Shown piece by piece: positions 54,234 to 63,529 of a stretch of DNA of 64,000 nucleotides (within the stretch, counting starts at the first letter, position 1; each line of letters starts with the position of its first letter). Below the pieces are notes generated by a model. It had not been told where the DNA came from, did no database searches, and saw nothing but the letters and a program-made list of their open reading frames with translations. A program made the position numbers and the translations under genes. The stretch is from positions 310,001 through 374,000 of the forward strand of contig OZ241898.1 of the NCBI GenBank assembly GCA_965203525.1, given 5' to 3'. This DNA comes from WTFV01 sp965203525 (GTDB lineage Bacteria; Acidobacteriota; Vicinamibacteria; Vicinamibacterales; UBA8438).

Positions 54234-57200
54234 GTGCGAAGGCTTACGACGTTCTTGACCGTCGCGGCGCTCGCAGGCGCGGCGGCGATGCCGGCCCTGG
54301 CGCAACAGGGCCGCACGGAGCTGCGGGGCAGGGTCACCGACGAGACGGGAGGCGCCCTGCCGGGGGTGACCGTCTTCATCCAGAACGAGGCGGACGGGAC
54401 CTTCCGCGAAGTCATCACCGGCGCTGACGGGAGCTACTTCGCGGCGCAGTTGCTGCCGGGGGTCTTCTCGGTGACGGTGGCGTTGCCCGGCTTCACCACG
54501 TTCCAGACCACCGGCTACGAGCTGCGGGTGGGGCAGACGCTGCCCCTCGACATCGTCCTCGGCGTCGGCGCCCTCGAGGAGACGGTGACCGTCTCCGGGC
54601 AGGCGCCGCTGGTCGACCTCACCTCGGCCGAGGTGGGCGGCACCCTCGACGACGCGGAACTGGTGGACATGCCGCTGGTCAACCGCAGCGCGTTCGCCGC
54701 GATCTCGCTGCTGCCGGGCATCCAGTTCCTGCCGTCGAGCTCGCAGGGCAACGACGGGATCATCGCCAACGGGCAGACCGCCGCGGCCAGCTCGCTGAAC
54801 GTCGACGGGGGGTACAACAACGACTCCACCGGGGGCGGCGCAGGCGGCAGCCAGGTCAAGGTGGCGATCGAGTCGGTGCAGGAGTTCCAGGTGGTCAGCG
54901 GCCAGTTCGACGCAGAGTTCGGCCGCTCCAGCGGCGCGGTCATCAACGCGGTGACCAAGCGGGGGACGAACCAGATCTCGGGCGCCGGCTTCCTCTACAG
55001 CACCGGCACTGCGATGACGGCGCGCAACTACTTCAACGCCCAGCAGTTCGCGGACGACCCGAGCGTGGAGAAGCCGCGGAACAGCAAGCACGAGTTCGGC
55101 GGCGTGGTCGGCGGGCCGATCGTGCAGGACAAGGCGCACTTCTTCGTGAGTCTCGAGCGGCGGCTCACCGACCCGGCCCGGGCGCGCACCTTCAACAGCC
55201 GTCCGGATCTGAACTGGTCCCGGCCGGAGATATGGCGCGCGTGGAACACCATGTACCGGGTGGACCACCAGATCAACGGGAACAACTCCTGGGCCCTGCG
55301 GTTCATGCGCGAGCTCAGCCCGGAGACCGACAGGTACGGCAACCGGACACTGATCTCGGCGCACGACCAGGAGGACGACGAGCAGATCTGGGTCGGCAGC
55401 TACACCAGCGTCATCGGCAACAACGTCGTCAACACGGTGCGGATCACCCGCAGCTACGAGAACGCCGCCGGGGCCTCTCCCGCCTGGTACGCGCTGGGAG
55501 GGCACGAGAGCCGCGACGGGCAGATGCGGAACCTGTCGCCCGGTTACAGATTCGACAGTTTCTGGGACGGGATCGCGCCGTGGGCCGGCGGCCGCATCGA
55601 CTCGCAGTGGCAGTACAACAACACCACGTCGTGGTTCGTCCCGGACATGATGGGCGACCACGACTTCAAGTTCGGCGGCACGTTCCACCGTTCGTTCATC
55701 GACGACTTCCGGGAGAACTTCCTGGGCGGCGCCTTCCATTTCAACACCGACATGCCGTTCGACGTCGACGACTACTCGACCTACCCCGAACGGCTCCAGA
55801 TTCGCGTCGGCGCGCCCACCGGCAACCAGTTCGCCTACCCCATCAACACGTGGGAGGCGTTCTTCCAGGACAAGTGGACGCTGAACGAGCGCTGGACGCT
55901 GGGACTCGGCGCCCGGTGGGACGCCGAGATGCTGAGCGCGGAGCGGACCGACAACCCGCTGATGGTGCCGCGGACCGATCCGCGGGACTGGAACAACATC
56001 TCGCCCCGGCTCTCGATCGCCTACGACGTGACGGGCGACGGCCGGTCCGTCATGCGGGCGGGCTACGGTTACTTCTACGATCGGACGCTCTTCAGCGGGC
56101 TCGACAACGTCCTGCAGGACCCGGTCATCAACAGCTCCTTCGTCGCCTCCTTCCCCCGCGGGGGGGGGGAGCAGGGCGGACAGGAGGATCCCGGGCCGCG
56201 GAACGGCATGCCGATCCAGGACCCGGAGCTGGCGCAGGCCCTCCGCATCGGCGTGGCGGCGAACGGGGAGTGCGGGCCGGCGACCCTGCGTGACGGCGCG
56301 ACGCACTGCCCGCTGGTGGACCACGACTTCGTGGAGTCGGTCTACCCCCCCGGCACCACGGACCGCTTCAACGAGTCGAACGTCTACATCGACAACTACC
56401 GCCGGCAGCAGCCGTTGTTCAAGCAGTTCACGGTGGGGTTCGAGCGCGAGCTGATGCCGACGCTGTCGCTCGGGGTCGACTACGTCAACATCCGGGGCAC
56501 CGGACTGCTCAACCGCATCAACTACGTGGCGCCGCTCCGTGACGGAACCGACAGCAGCGACCCGCTCACCTGGTACGATGCGTGGTACGGGACGGACCGG
56601 GGCGGGGTCTACGACCGGGTCGGCAACGGCGGCCCGGGCATCGGGGGGCTGCAGACGTACCCGAGCTGCGCGCAAGGGGCGGCGACCGCCGGCCTCTACA
56701 GCAATCCCGCCGTGCTGGCCGCGGAGTGCGCGAAGGTGGGTCCGGACGGCCTCGGTCCGGCCGGCCTGCCGATCGGCGTCTGGCAGGGCCGGCTGCTGTC
56801 GATCGAGAGCGTCGGGAAGTCGGCCTACGACGGCCTGAACGTCTCGATGGAGAAGCGCTACGCGGACCGCTGGGGCATGCGGATATCGTACGCGCTCGGC
56901 CACTCGCGCGGCGACACCTTCGAGCAGTACGGCACCAACGGCATCAGCCTCAACGGCGTCCAGACGCAGGTCCTCGGCAACCTCAACATGGACAAGAACT
57001 GGCAGCCGGCGGAGCAGGACCGCCTGCACATCCTGACGCTGAGCGGGCGCACCGAGCTGCCGGGCGGGATCACCCTCAGCCCCATCTTCCGCTACATGAG
57101 CGCGAATCCGTTCACCATCTACAACAGCAAGATCGACCTGGACCGGAACGGCACCCCCTGGGATCCGCTTCCCGTGGGTTCCTACAGCGGTTCGGGCAAG

Positions 57201-57467
57201 AACCCGGTCACGGCGGAGCACAACGGCCGCCAGGGCGGCGCGCGCGCGGCCGACTTCATCAACCTGGACCTGCGGTTCGGCTGGCGGGCGCGTCCGGCGG
57301 AGGGGGACACGCTCGACATCTACCTGGACGTCATCAACCTCTTCAACCGCCCCAACTTCAATTCGCCGGTCGGGAACCAGAACAGCGGCGACTTCCTGAA
57401 CTACACGGGGCTGCGCTCCGGGGGCATCCCGCGGCAGGCGAACTTCGGCGTGCGGTACGGCTTCTGA
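54234..57467 (+). CDS. Oar-type TonB-dependent receptor 1
   Basis: A 1077-residue outer-membrane protein. GTG 54234 is the start because AGGAGG lies 8 nt upstream and the signal peptide (RRLTTFLTVAALAGAAAMPALA) follows at once. Next are a carboxypeptidase-regulatory-like domain (ELRGRVTDETGGALPGVTVF), a plug (about 110-240, SVQEFQVVSGQFDAEFGRSS), and a large barrel ending FGVRYGF. Oar-type receptors are abundant in Acidobacteriota and Myxococcota and probably take up large substrates or act in adhesion. It is a tandem paralogue of the next gene, of exactly equal length. Confidence 0.9.
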   Translation: MRRLTTFLTVAALAGAAAMPALAQQGRTELRGRVTDETGGALPGVTVFIQNEADGTFREVITGADGSYFAAQLLPGVFSVTVALPGFTTFQTTGYELRVGQTLPLDIVLGVGALEETVTVSGQAPLVDLTSAEVGGTLDDAELVDMPLVNRSAFAAISLLPGIQFLPSSSQGNDGIIANGQTAAASSLNVDGGYNNDSTGGGAGGSQVKVAIESVQEFQVVSGQFDAEFGRSSGAVINAVTKRGTNQISGAGFLYSTGTAMTARNYFNAQQFADDPSVEKPRNSKHEFGGVVGGPIVQDKAHFFVSLERRLTDPARARTFNSRPDLNWSRPEIWRAWNTMYRVDHQINGNNSWALRFMRELSPETDRYGNRTLISAHDQEDDEQIWVGSYTSVIGNNVVNTVRITRSYENAAGASPAWYALGGHESRDGQMRNLSPGYRFDSFWDGIAPWAGGRIDSQWQYNNTTSWFVPDMMGDHDFKFGGTFHRSFIDDFRENFLGGAFHFNTDMPFDVDDYSTYPERLQIRVGAPTGNQFAYPINTWEAFFQDKWTLNERWTLGLGARWDAEMLSAERTDNPLMVPRTDPRDWNNISPRLSIAYDVTGDGRSVMRAGYGYFYDRTLFSGLDNVLQDPVINSSFVASFPRGGGEQGGQEDPGPRNGMPIQDPELAQALRIGVAANGECGPATLRDGATHCPLVDHDFVESVYPPGTTDRFNESNVYIDNYRRQQPLFKQFTVGFERELMPTLSLGVDYVNIRGTGLLNRINYVAPLRDGTDSSDPLTWYDAWYGTDRGGVYDRVGNGGPGIGGLQTYPSCAQGAATAGLYSNPAVLAAECAKVGPDGLGPAGLPIGVWQGRLLSIESVGKSAYDGLNVSMEKRYADRWGMRISYALGHSRGDTFEQYGTNGISLNGVQTQVLGNLNMDKNWQPAEQDRLHILTLSGRTELPGGITLSPIFRYMSANPFTIYNSKIDLDRNGTPWDPLPVGSYSGSGKNPVTAEHNGRQGGARAADFINLDLRFGWRARPAEGDTLDIYLDVINLFNRPNFNSPVGNQNSGDFLNYTGLRSGGIPRQANFGVRYGF

Positions 57468-57475
57468 TCACTCCG

Positions 57476-57510
57476 GAGCCGGGCGCCCGAGCGGCGTCCG
57501 GCTCTTTTTT
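57476..57510 (+). terminator. intrinsic terminator after Oar receptor 1
   Basis: GAGCCGG / CCGGCTC closes a GC-rich hairpin followed by TTTTTT. Nearly the same hairpin follows receptor 2, so it was part of the duplicated unit. Confidence 0.9.
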
Positions 57511-57690
57511 CGTGTTCGACGTCGGGCCGACCGGCCGCCGCGGCCCCGGCGGGTTGACGAGCACGGCAGGATCCGGCGGCCGAACGGCCGAAATCGGTCT
57601 TGCAAACCGCGGGGACTTCGTTGCGCTTTCGTGGCGTTGACGATCAGCAAGGAGGAGGGGGAACCGAGGTCAGGAACCGGGCAGGCACGG

Positions 57691-57747
57691 GCGGACGCCG
57701 TTGCCGGCGTCCGCATCGATCCGACGAACCGTTCGATCGATCTTTTT
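57691..57747 (+). promoter_or_regulatory. two hairpins in the leader of Oar receptor 2, possible attenuator
   Basis: The first is perfect: GCGGACGCCG / CGGCGTCCGC with a 4-nt loop (57691-57714). The second, ATCGATC / GATCGAT (57715-57741), is followed at once by CTTTTT. Both are absent from the leader of receptor 1. The T-run ends 25 bp before the GTG start. Confidence 0.45.
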
Positions 57748-57771
57748 CGGTCGTGGAAGGAGGGTGGAACA

Positions 57772-60700
57772 GTGCGAAGGCTTACGACGTTCTTGACCGT
57801 CGCGGCGCTCGTCGGCGCGGCAGCGATGCCGGCCCTGGCGCAGCAGGGCCGCACGGAGCTGCGGGGCAGGGTCACAGACGAGACGGGAGGCGCCTTGCCG
57901 GGAGTCACCGTCTTCATCCAGAACGAGGCCGACGGGACCTTCCGCGAAGTCATCACCGGCGCCGACGGGAGCTACTTCGCGGCGCAGTTGCTGCCGGGGG
58001 TCTTCACGGTGACGGTGGCGCTGCCCGGCTTCACCACGTTCCAGACGACCGGCTACGAGCTGCGGGTGGGGCAGACGCTGCCCCTCGACATCGTCCTCGG
58101 CGTCGGCGCCCTCGAGGAGACGGTGACCGTCTCCGGGCAGGCGCCGCTGGTCGACCTCACCTCGGCCGAGGTGGGCGGCACCCTCGACAGCCAGGAGCTG
58201 GTGGACATGCCGCTGCAGAACCGCAGCGCGTTCGCCGCGATCTCGCTGCTGCCGGGCATCCAGTTCCTGCCGTCGGAATCGTCGGGCAACGACACGATCA
58301 TCGCCAACGGGCAGACCGCCGCGTCCAGCAACCTGAACGTCGACGGGGGCTACAACGGCGACTCCACCAGCGGCGGCGCCGGCGGCAGCCAGGTCAAGGT
58401 GGCGATCGAGTCGGTGCAGGAGTTCCAGGTGGTCAGCGGGCAGTTCGACGCCGAGTTCGGCCGCTCCAGCGGCGCGGTCATCAACGCGGTGACCAAGCGG
58501 GGCACGAACCAGTGGTCCGGCGCCGGCTTCAGCTACAGCACCAGCACCGGCATGACGGCGCGGAACTTCTTCAACGCGCAGCAGTTCGCCGAGGACCCGA
58601 GCGTCGAGAAGCCGTCGAACAACAAGTACGAGTTCGGCGGGGTGTTCGGCGGGCCGATCGTGCAGGACAAGATGCATTTCTTCGTCAGCCTCGAGCGCCG
58701 GCTCAACAACCCGGCCCGGGCGCGGATCTTCAGCACCCGTCCCGAGCTGAGCTGGTCGTCACCGGAGAGATGGCGTGCGTTGAACACCATGTACCGGGTA
58801 GACCACCAGGTCAACGGCAACAACTCCTGGGCCCTGCGGTACATGCGCGAGACGAGCCCGGAGGACAACCGGATCGGCAACCGGACCGAATTGTCGTCGG
58901 TGGACAGCACGGACGACGAGTACATGTTCGTCGGGAGCTACACCAGCGTCATCGGCAACAACGTCGTCAACACCGTGCGGGTCACCCGCACCCACGAGTT
59001 CTACAGCGGCGGCCCTCCCCTCTGGTACGAGATTGACGGGCACATCAGTCTCGACGGCGCGATGCGGAACGTCACGCCCTCGTACCACATGGACAGCTTC
59101 CAGGACGGCGTCGCGCCGTGGGCCTGGGGTCGCGAGGACTCGCAGTGGCAGTACAACAACACCACTTCGTGGTTCATCCCCGACAAGATGGGCGATCACG
59201 ACATCAAGTTCGGCGGCACCTTCCACCGGTCGTTCATCGACGACTTCAGCGAGAGCTTCCTGGGCGGCGGGTTTTATTTCGACACCGACCGGCCGTTCGA
59301 CGTCGACGACTACTCGACCTACCCCGAACGGCTCCGGGTTCGCGTCGGCAAGCAGGACGGCCGGCAGTTCGCCTACCCCATCAACACGTTCGAGACGTTC
59401 CTCCAGGACAAGTGGACGCTGAACGAACGCTGGACGGTGGGGCTCGGCGTCCGGTGGGACGCCGAGCTGCTGAACGCGAAGCTGACGGACAATCCGCTGA
59501 TGACGCCGGGTACCGACCCGCGCGACTGGAACAACATCTCGCCGCGGTTGTCGCTCGCCTACGACGTGACGGGCGACGGCCGGTCCGTCATCCGGGCGGG
59601 CTACGGGTTCTTCTACGACCGCACGCTCTTCAGCGGACTCGACAACGTCCTGCAGGATCCGATCTACAACGATTCGTTCATCGCTTCCTTCCCCCGCGGC
59701 GGGGGAGGCCAGGGCGGGCAGGAAGATCCCGGGCCGCGCAACGGCATGCCGATCCAGGACCCGGAGCTGGCGGGAGCCATCCGCATCGGCTCGGCGGCGG
59801 CCGGGGAGTGCGGGCCGTCGACCGCGCGCGACGGCGTGCCGAACTGCGTGCTGCTGGACCGCGACTTCGTCGAGTCGATCTACCCCACCGGCAACACGAG
59901 CCGCTTCAACGAGTCCAACGTCTACGTCGACAACTACCGCCGGCAGCAGCCGTTGTTCAAGCAGTTCACGGTGGGGTTCGAGCGCGAGCTGATGCCGACG
60001 CTGTCGGTCGGGGTCGACTACGTCAACATCCGGGGCAGCCAACTGCTCAACCGCATCAACTACGTGGCGCCGTACCGCGACGGCGTCGACAGCACCGCCG
60101 AGCTCACGTGGTACGACGTGTTTCCGAACCGGGGCGGGGTCTACGACCGGACGGACACCGTCTACTACCCGAGTTGTGCGCTGAATGCGGACGGCGTCCC
60201 GGCCGCGGTGGCCGCCAACATTTACAGCAATCCCGCGCGGCTTGCGTCCGAGTGTGCGAAGACGGGTCCGGACGGCATCGATCCGCGGACCGGCCTGCTG
60301 GTCGGCCTCTGGCAGGGCCGGCTGCTGTCGATCGAGAGCACCGGGCTGTCGTCCTACGACGGCCTGAACGTCTCGATGGAGAAGCGCTACTCGGACCGCT
60401 GGGGCATGCGGCTGTCGTACGCGCTCGGCTACTCGCGCGGCGACACCTTCGAGCAGTACGGCACCAACGGCGTCAGCCTCAACGGCGTCCAGACCCAGGT
60501 CCTCGGCGACCTCAACATGGACCTGAACTGGCAGCCGGCGGAGCACGACCGCAAGCACGTCCTGACTCTGAGCGGGCGCACGGAGCTGCCGGGCGGGATC
60601 ACCCTGAGCCCCATCTTCCGCTACATGAGCGCGAACCCGTTCACCATGTACAACAGCCAGCTCGACCTGGACCGGAACGGCACCAACTGGGACCCGATCC

Positions 60701-61005
60701 CCCAGGGGACCTACACCGGCGAGGGCGCCAACGCGTTCACGGTGGACCACAACGGCCGGCAGGGCGGCGCGCGCGCGGGCGACTACGTCAACCTGGACCT
60801 GCGGTTCGGATGGCGTGCCCGGCCCGCGGAGGGGGACACGCTCGACATCTACTTCGACCTCATCAACGTGTTCGATCGCCCGAACTTCTTCGTCGCGTCG
60901 TGGGAGAACGGGGACCAGAACAGCGGCAACTTCGCGCGCTACACGGCGCTGCGCTCCGGGGGCATCCCGCGGCAGGCGAACTTCGGCGTGCGGTACGGCT
61001 TCTGA
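57772..61005 (+). CDS. Oar-type TonB-dependent receptor 2
   Basis: A 1077-residue paralogue of the preceding gene with the same layout: GTG start after AGGAGG, near-identical signal peptide, carboxypeptidase-like domain and plug, and terminal FGVRYGF. The first about 300 residues and the C-terminal 200 are almost identical to receptor 1. Divergence concentrates in extracellular loops, for example around residues 740-830 where length is redistributed (FPNRGGVYDRTDTVYYPSCA against the other copy). This suggests different ligands on a shared scaffold. Confidence 0.9.
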   Translation: MRRLTTFLTVAALVGAAAMPALAQQGRTELRGRVTDETGGALPGVTVFIQNEADGTFREVITGADGSYFAAQLLPGVFTVTVALPGFTTFQTTGYELRVGQTLPLDIVLGVGALEETVTVSGQAPLVDLTSAEVGGTLDSQELVDMPLQNRSAFAAISLLPGIQFLPSESSGNDTIIANGQTAASSNLNVDGGYNGDSTSGGAGGSQVKVAIESVQEFQVVSGQFDAEFGRSSGAVINAVTKRGTNQWSGAGFSYSTSTGMTARNFFNAQQFAEDPSVEKPSNNKYEFGGVFGGPIVQDKMHFFVSLERRLNNPARARIFSTRPELSWSSPERWRALNTMYRVDHQVNGNNSWALRYMRETSPEDNRIGNRTELSSVDSTDDEYMFVGSYTSVIGNNVVNTVRVTRTHEFYSGGPPLWYEIDGHISLDGAMRNVTPSYHMDSFQDGVAPWAWGREDSQWQYNNTTSWFIPDKMGDHDIKFGGTFHRSFIDDFSESFLGGGFYFDTDRPFDVDDYSTYPERLRVRVGKQDGRQFAYPINTFETFLQDKWTLNERWTVGLGVRWDAELLNAKLTDNPLMTPGTDPRDWNNISPRLSLAYDVTGDGRSVIRAGYGFFYDRTLFSGLDNVLQDPIYNDSFIASFPRGGGGQGGQEDPGPRNGMPIQDPELAGAIRIGSAAAGECGPSTARDGVPNCVLLDRDFVESIYPTGNTSRFNESNVYVDNYRRQQPLFKQFTVGFERELMPTLSVGVDYVNIRGSQLLNRINYVAPYRDGVDSTAELTWYDVFPNRGGVYDRTDTVYYPSCALNADGVPAAVAANIYSNPARLASECAKTGPDGIDPRTGLLVGLWQGRLLSIESTGLSSYDGLNVSMEKRYSDRWGMRLSYALGYSRGDTFEQYGTNGVSLNGVQTQVLGDLNMDLNWQPAEHDRKHVLTLSGRTELPGGITLSPIFRYMSANPFTMYNSQLDLDRNGTNWDPIPQGTYTGEGANAFTVDHNGRQGGARAGDYVNLDLRFGWRARPAEGDTLDIYFDLINVFDRPNFFVASWENGDQNSGNFARYTALRSGGIPRQANFGVRYGF

Positions 61006-61030
61006 TCGGCCACGGGCTGACCATTCCGGG

Positions 61031-61067
61031 GAGCCGGGCGCCCGAGCGGGCGTCCGGCTCTTTTTTT
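61031..61067 (+). terminator. intrinsic terminator after Oar receptor 2
   Basis: GAGCCGGGCGCCC / GGGCGTCCGGCTC hairpin followed by TTTTTTT; a close copy of the terminator at 57476. Confidence 0.9.
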
Positions 61068-61099
61068 GTTCAGTTCGTATCGGCGCCGACGCAGGACGA

Positions 61100-61375
61100 T
61101 CACCTTGCGCCGGTCCCGGGTTCGGCCACGCGGGCGAGAAAATCGTCGCCCGTCTCGCAACGCACCAGCCAGTCGCCCACCTCGACCAGCCGGTCCGGGT
61201 CCGCGATGCGCGCCAACACTTCCGCCAGGCGTTCGGCAACGCCCGCTCCGAACCGCGACGCCGCCATGCGCTGCAACAGCGCTCGTTCGTGCTCGAGGCC
61301 CTGCTCGAGGCCCTGCGCGCGCCCTTTCCGCTGCCATTCGGCGGGCCACTCACTCACCCGTTCGACCAGTGTCAT
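61100..61375 (-). CDS. possible intragenic C-terminal protein of Rpn copy 1
   Basis: An in-frame ATG (61375, MTLVERVSEWPAEWQRKG) has GGAGG (61384-61388) exactly 8 nt upstream, the best ribosome site in the gene. It would yield a 91-residue product containing the repeat linker and C-terminal helical domain. In enterobacterial Rpn genes a comparable intragenic product acts as antitoxin. The same site is kept in all three copies. Confidence 0.45.
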   Translation of the reverse strand: MTLVERVSEWPAEWQRKGRAQGLEQGLEHERALLQRMAASRFGAGVAERLAEVLARIADPDRLVEVGDWLVRCETGDDFLARVAEPGTGAR

Positions 61376-62083
61376 CCTTACGTCCTCCAAGGTGCGCATC
61401 GGTGGCAACGCCGCGCCCGCCGGCGCCAACCGCGCCGCCAGACGGCCGATCCAGTCCGTGAACGCCCGCCGCAGGCCGGCGTCGCCCGGTCCCCGCAGCC
61501 GCGCCCGCAACGCATCCACCACCCGCACCAGGTCCGCCGGCTCGCGGCTCTGCTCCAACCCGATCACGGCCGCCATCAGATTGTCCTGCGGGACATCGTC
61601 GACCGCCATCCGCCGCTCGTCAAGCACCACGTACCGCTGCGACGGCTGATACGGCGCCAGATCCGGTCCCACCGGCGCGATCAACTCTCGCACCTCGCGC
61701 GCCGCGGTCCACGGTCGCGCGCCGTTGTACAGCACCACCGGGAGAACTGGCGCGCGTCGTCCGTCCGGGGCCAACGCCTTCGTGCGCGCCAACTCCTGGT
61801 ACAGCAGGGTCGTGTACGCGAGTATGCGCAACGCCATGTCCGGGTCGCTGGTGGACTGGAACTCCAGCAGCACCAGCACGTGCAGCCATGCGTCGCGGTG
61901 ACGCACGCGCCACACCGTGTCGCCGTGGCGCGTGCGCAGCTCGTCGCTGACGTAATCGGCCGACAGCTTCTCCAGCGTCGCGAAGTCGATCTGGTCGATC
62001 CAGGCTCCGCCGACGAAGCCGCGCAGCAGGTCCTCGACCATGCGGGGGAACGCGAAGAGGGTCTTGTAGGTTTCGTCGTGCAT
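61100..62083 (-). CDS. Rpn-family PD-(D/E)XK nuclease, copy 1
   Basis: A 327-residue Rpn/YhgA-like protein (MHDETYKTLFAFPRMVEDLL). Catalytic residues are in DTVWRVRHRD and VLLEFQSTSDPDMALRIL (Glu74, Gln76). A C-terminal region follows a short QGLE repeat (AQGLEQGLEHE). Rpn proteins are DNA nucleases linked to recombination and phage defence. It is last in transcription order of three tandem genes that are nearly identical. An internal start within the gene is listed separately. Confidence 0.88.
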   Translation of the reverse strand: MHDETYKTLFAFPRMVEDLLRGFVGGAWIDQIDFATLEKLSADYVSDELRTRHGDTVWRVRHRDAWLHVLVLLEFQSTSDPDMALRILAYTTLLYQELARTKALAPDGRRAPVLPVVLYNGARPWTAAREVRELIAPVGPDLAPYQPSQRYVVLDERRMAVDDVPQDNLMAAVIGLEQSREPADLVRVVDALRARLRGPGDAGLRRAFTDWIGRLAARLAPAGAALPPMRTLEDVRMTLVERVSEWPAEWQRKGRAQGLEQGLEHERALLQRMAASRFGAGVAERLAEVLARIADPDRLVEVGDWLVRCETGDDFLARVAEPGTGAR

Positions 62084-62152
62084 TCGTCAGGTCGAAACCC
62101 GCTGGGGGACACCGTTCATGCGCTCGATGGCGTCGCCGCCGACGCAGGACGA

Positions 62153-62440
62153 TCACCTTGCGCCGGTCCCGGGTTCGGCCACGCGGGCGAGAAAATCGTC
62201 GCCCGTCTCGCAACGCACCAGCCAGTCGCCCACCTCGACCAGCCGGTCCGGATCCGCGATGCGCGCCAACACTTCCGCCAGGCGTTCGGCAACGCCCGCT
62301 CCGAACCGCGACGCCGCCATGCGCTGCAACAGCGCTCGTTCGTGCTCGAGGCCCTGCTCGAGGCCCTGCTCGAGGCCCTGCTCGCGCCCTTTCCGCTGCC
62401 ATTCGGCGGGCCACTCACTCACCCGTTCGACCAGTGTCAT
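62153..62440 (-). CDS. possible intragenic C-terminal protein of Rpn copy 2
   Basis: In-frame ATG 62440 with GGAGG 8 nt upstream, as in copy 1. The product would have 95 residues. Confidence 0.45.
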   Translation of the reverse strand: MTLVERVSEWPAEWQRKGREQGLEQGLEQGLEHERALLQRMAASRFGAGVAERLAEVLARIADPDRLVEVGDWLVRCETGDDFLARVAEPGTGAR

Positions 62441-63148
62441 CCTTACGTCCTCCAAGGTTCGCATCGGCGGCAACGCCGCGTCCGCCGGCGCCAACCGCGC
62501 CGCCAGACGGCCGATCCAGTCCGTGAACGCCCGCCGCAGGCCGGCGTCGCCCGGCCCCCGCAGCCGCGCCCGCAACGCATCCACCACCCGCACCAGGTCC
62601 GCCGGCTCGCGACTCTGCTCCAACCCGATCACCGCCGCCATCAGATTGTCCTGCGGGACATCGTCGACCGCCATCCGCCGCTCGTCAAGCACCACGTACC
62701 GCTGCGACGGCTGATAAGGTGCCAAGTCCGGTCCTACCGGCGCGATCAACTCTCGCACCTCGCGCGCCGCGGTCCACGGTCGCGCGCCGTTGTACAGCAC
62801 CACCGGGAGGACCGGCGCGCGTCGTCCGTCCGGGGCCAACGCCTTCGTGCGCGCCAACTCCTGGTACAGCAGGGTCGTGTACGCGAGTATGCGCAACGCC
62901 ATGTCCGGGTCGCTGGTGGACTGGAACTCCAGCAGCACCAGCACGTGCAGCCATGCGTCGCGGTGACGCACGCGCCACACCGTGTCGCCGTGGCGCGTGC
63001 GCAGCTCGTCGCTGACGTAATCGGCCGACAGCTTCTCCAGCGTCGCGAAGTCGATCTGGTCGATCCAGGCTCCGCCGACGAAGCCGCGCAGCAGGTCCTC
63101 GACCATGCGGGGGAACGCGAAGAGGGTCTTGTAGGTCTCGTCGTGCAT
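62153..63148 (-). CDS. Rpn-family PD-(D/E)XK nuclease, copy 2
   Basis: A 331-residue near-duplicate of copy 1. Differences are a few substitutions and one extra four-residue repeat (EQGLEQGLEQGLEHE). The intergenic gap (62084-62152) is also almost identical to that upstream, so a unit of about 1.05-1.07 kb has been amplified. No own promoter is evident in the 69-bp gap. Confidence 0.88.
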   Translation of the reverse strand: MHDETYKTLFAFPRMVEDLLRGFVGGAWIDQIDFATLEKLSADYVSDELRTRHGDTVWRVRHRDAWLHVLVLLEFQSTSDPDMALRILAYTTLLYQELARTKALAPDGRRAPVLPVVLYNGARPWTAAREVRELIAPVGPDLAPYQPSQRYVVLDERRMAVDDVPQDNLMAAVIGLEQSREPADLVRVVDALRARLRGPGDAGLRRAFTDWIGRLAARLAPADAALPPMRTLEDVRMTLVERVSEWPAEWQRKGREQGLEQGLEQGLEHERALLQRMAASRFGAGVAERLAEVLARIADPDRLVEVGDWLVRCETGDDFLARVAEPGTGAR

Positions 63149-63217
63149 TTGTCAGGTCGAAACCCGCTGGGGGACACCGTTCATGCGCTCGATGGCGTCG
63201 CCGCCGACGCAGGACGA

Positions 63218-63529
63218 TCACCTTGCGCCGGTCCCGGGTTCGGCCACGCGGGCGAGAAAATCGTCGCCCGTCTCGCAACGCACCAGCCAGTCGCCCACCT
63301 CGACCAGCCGGTCCGGATCCGCGATACGCGCCAACACTTCCGCCAGGCGTTCGGCAACGCCCGCTCCGAACCGCGACGCCGCCATGCGCTGCAACAGCGC
63401 TCGTTCGTGCTCGAGGCCCTGCTCGCGCCCCTGCTCGCGCCCCTGCTCGAGGCCCTGCTCGAGGCCCTGCGCGCGCCCTTTCCGCTGCCACTCGGCGGGC
63501 CACTCACTCACCCGTTCGACCAGTGTCAT
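63218..63529 (-). CDS. possible intragenic C-terminal protein of Rpn copy 3
   Basis: In-frame ATG 63529 with GGAGG 8 nt upstream. The product would have 103 residues, the extra length coming from the repeat. Confidence 0.45.
   Translation of the reverse strand: MTLVERVSEWPAEWQRKGRAQGLEQGLEQGREQGREQGLEHERALLQRMAASRFGAGVAERLAEVLARIADPDRLVEVGDWLVRCETGDDFLARVAEPGTGAR

Noticed and set aside
61310..63475. CTCGAGGCCCTG repeats as regulatory or CRISPR repeats
   Set aside because: They are the coding repeats for the QGLE linker of the Rpn proteins.
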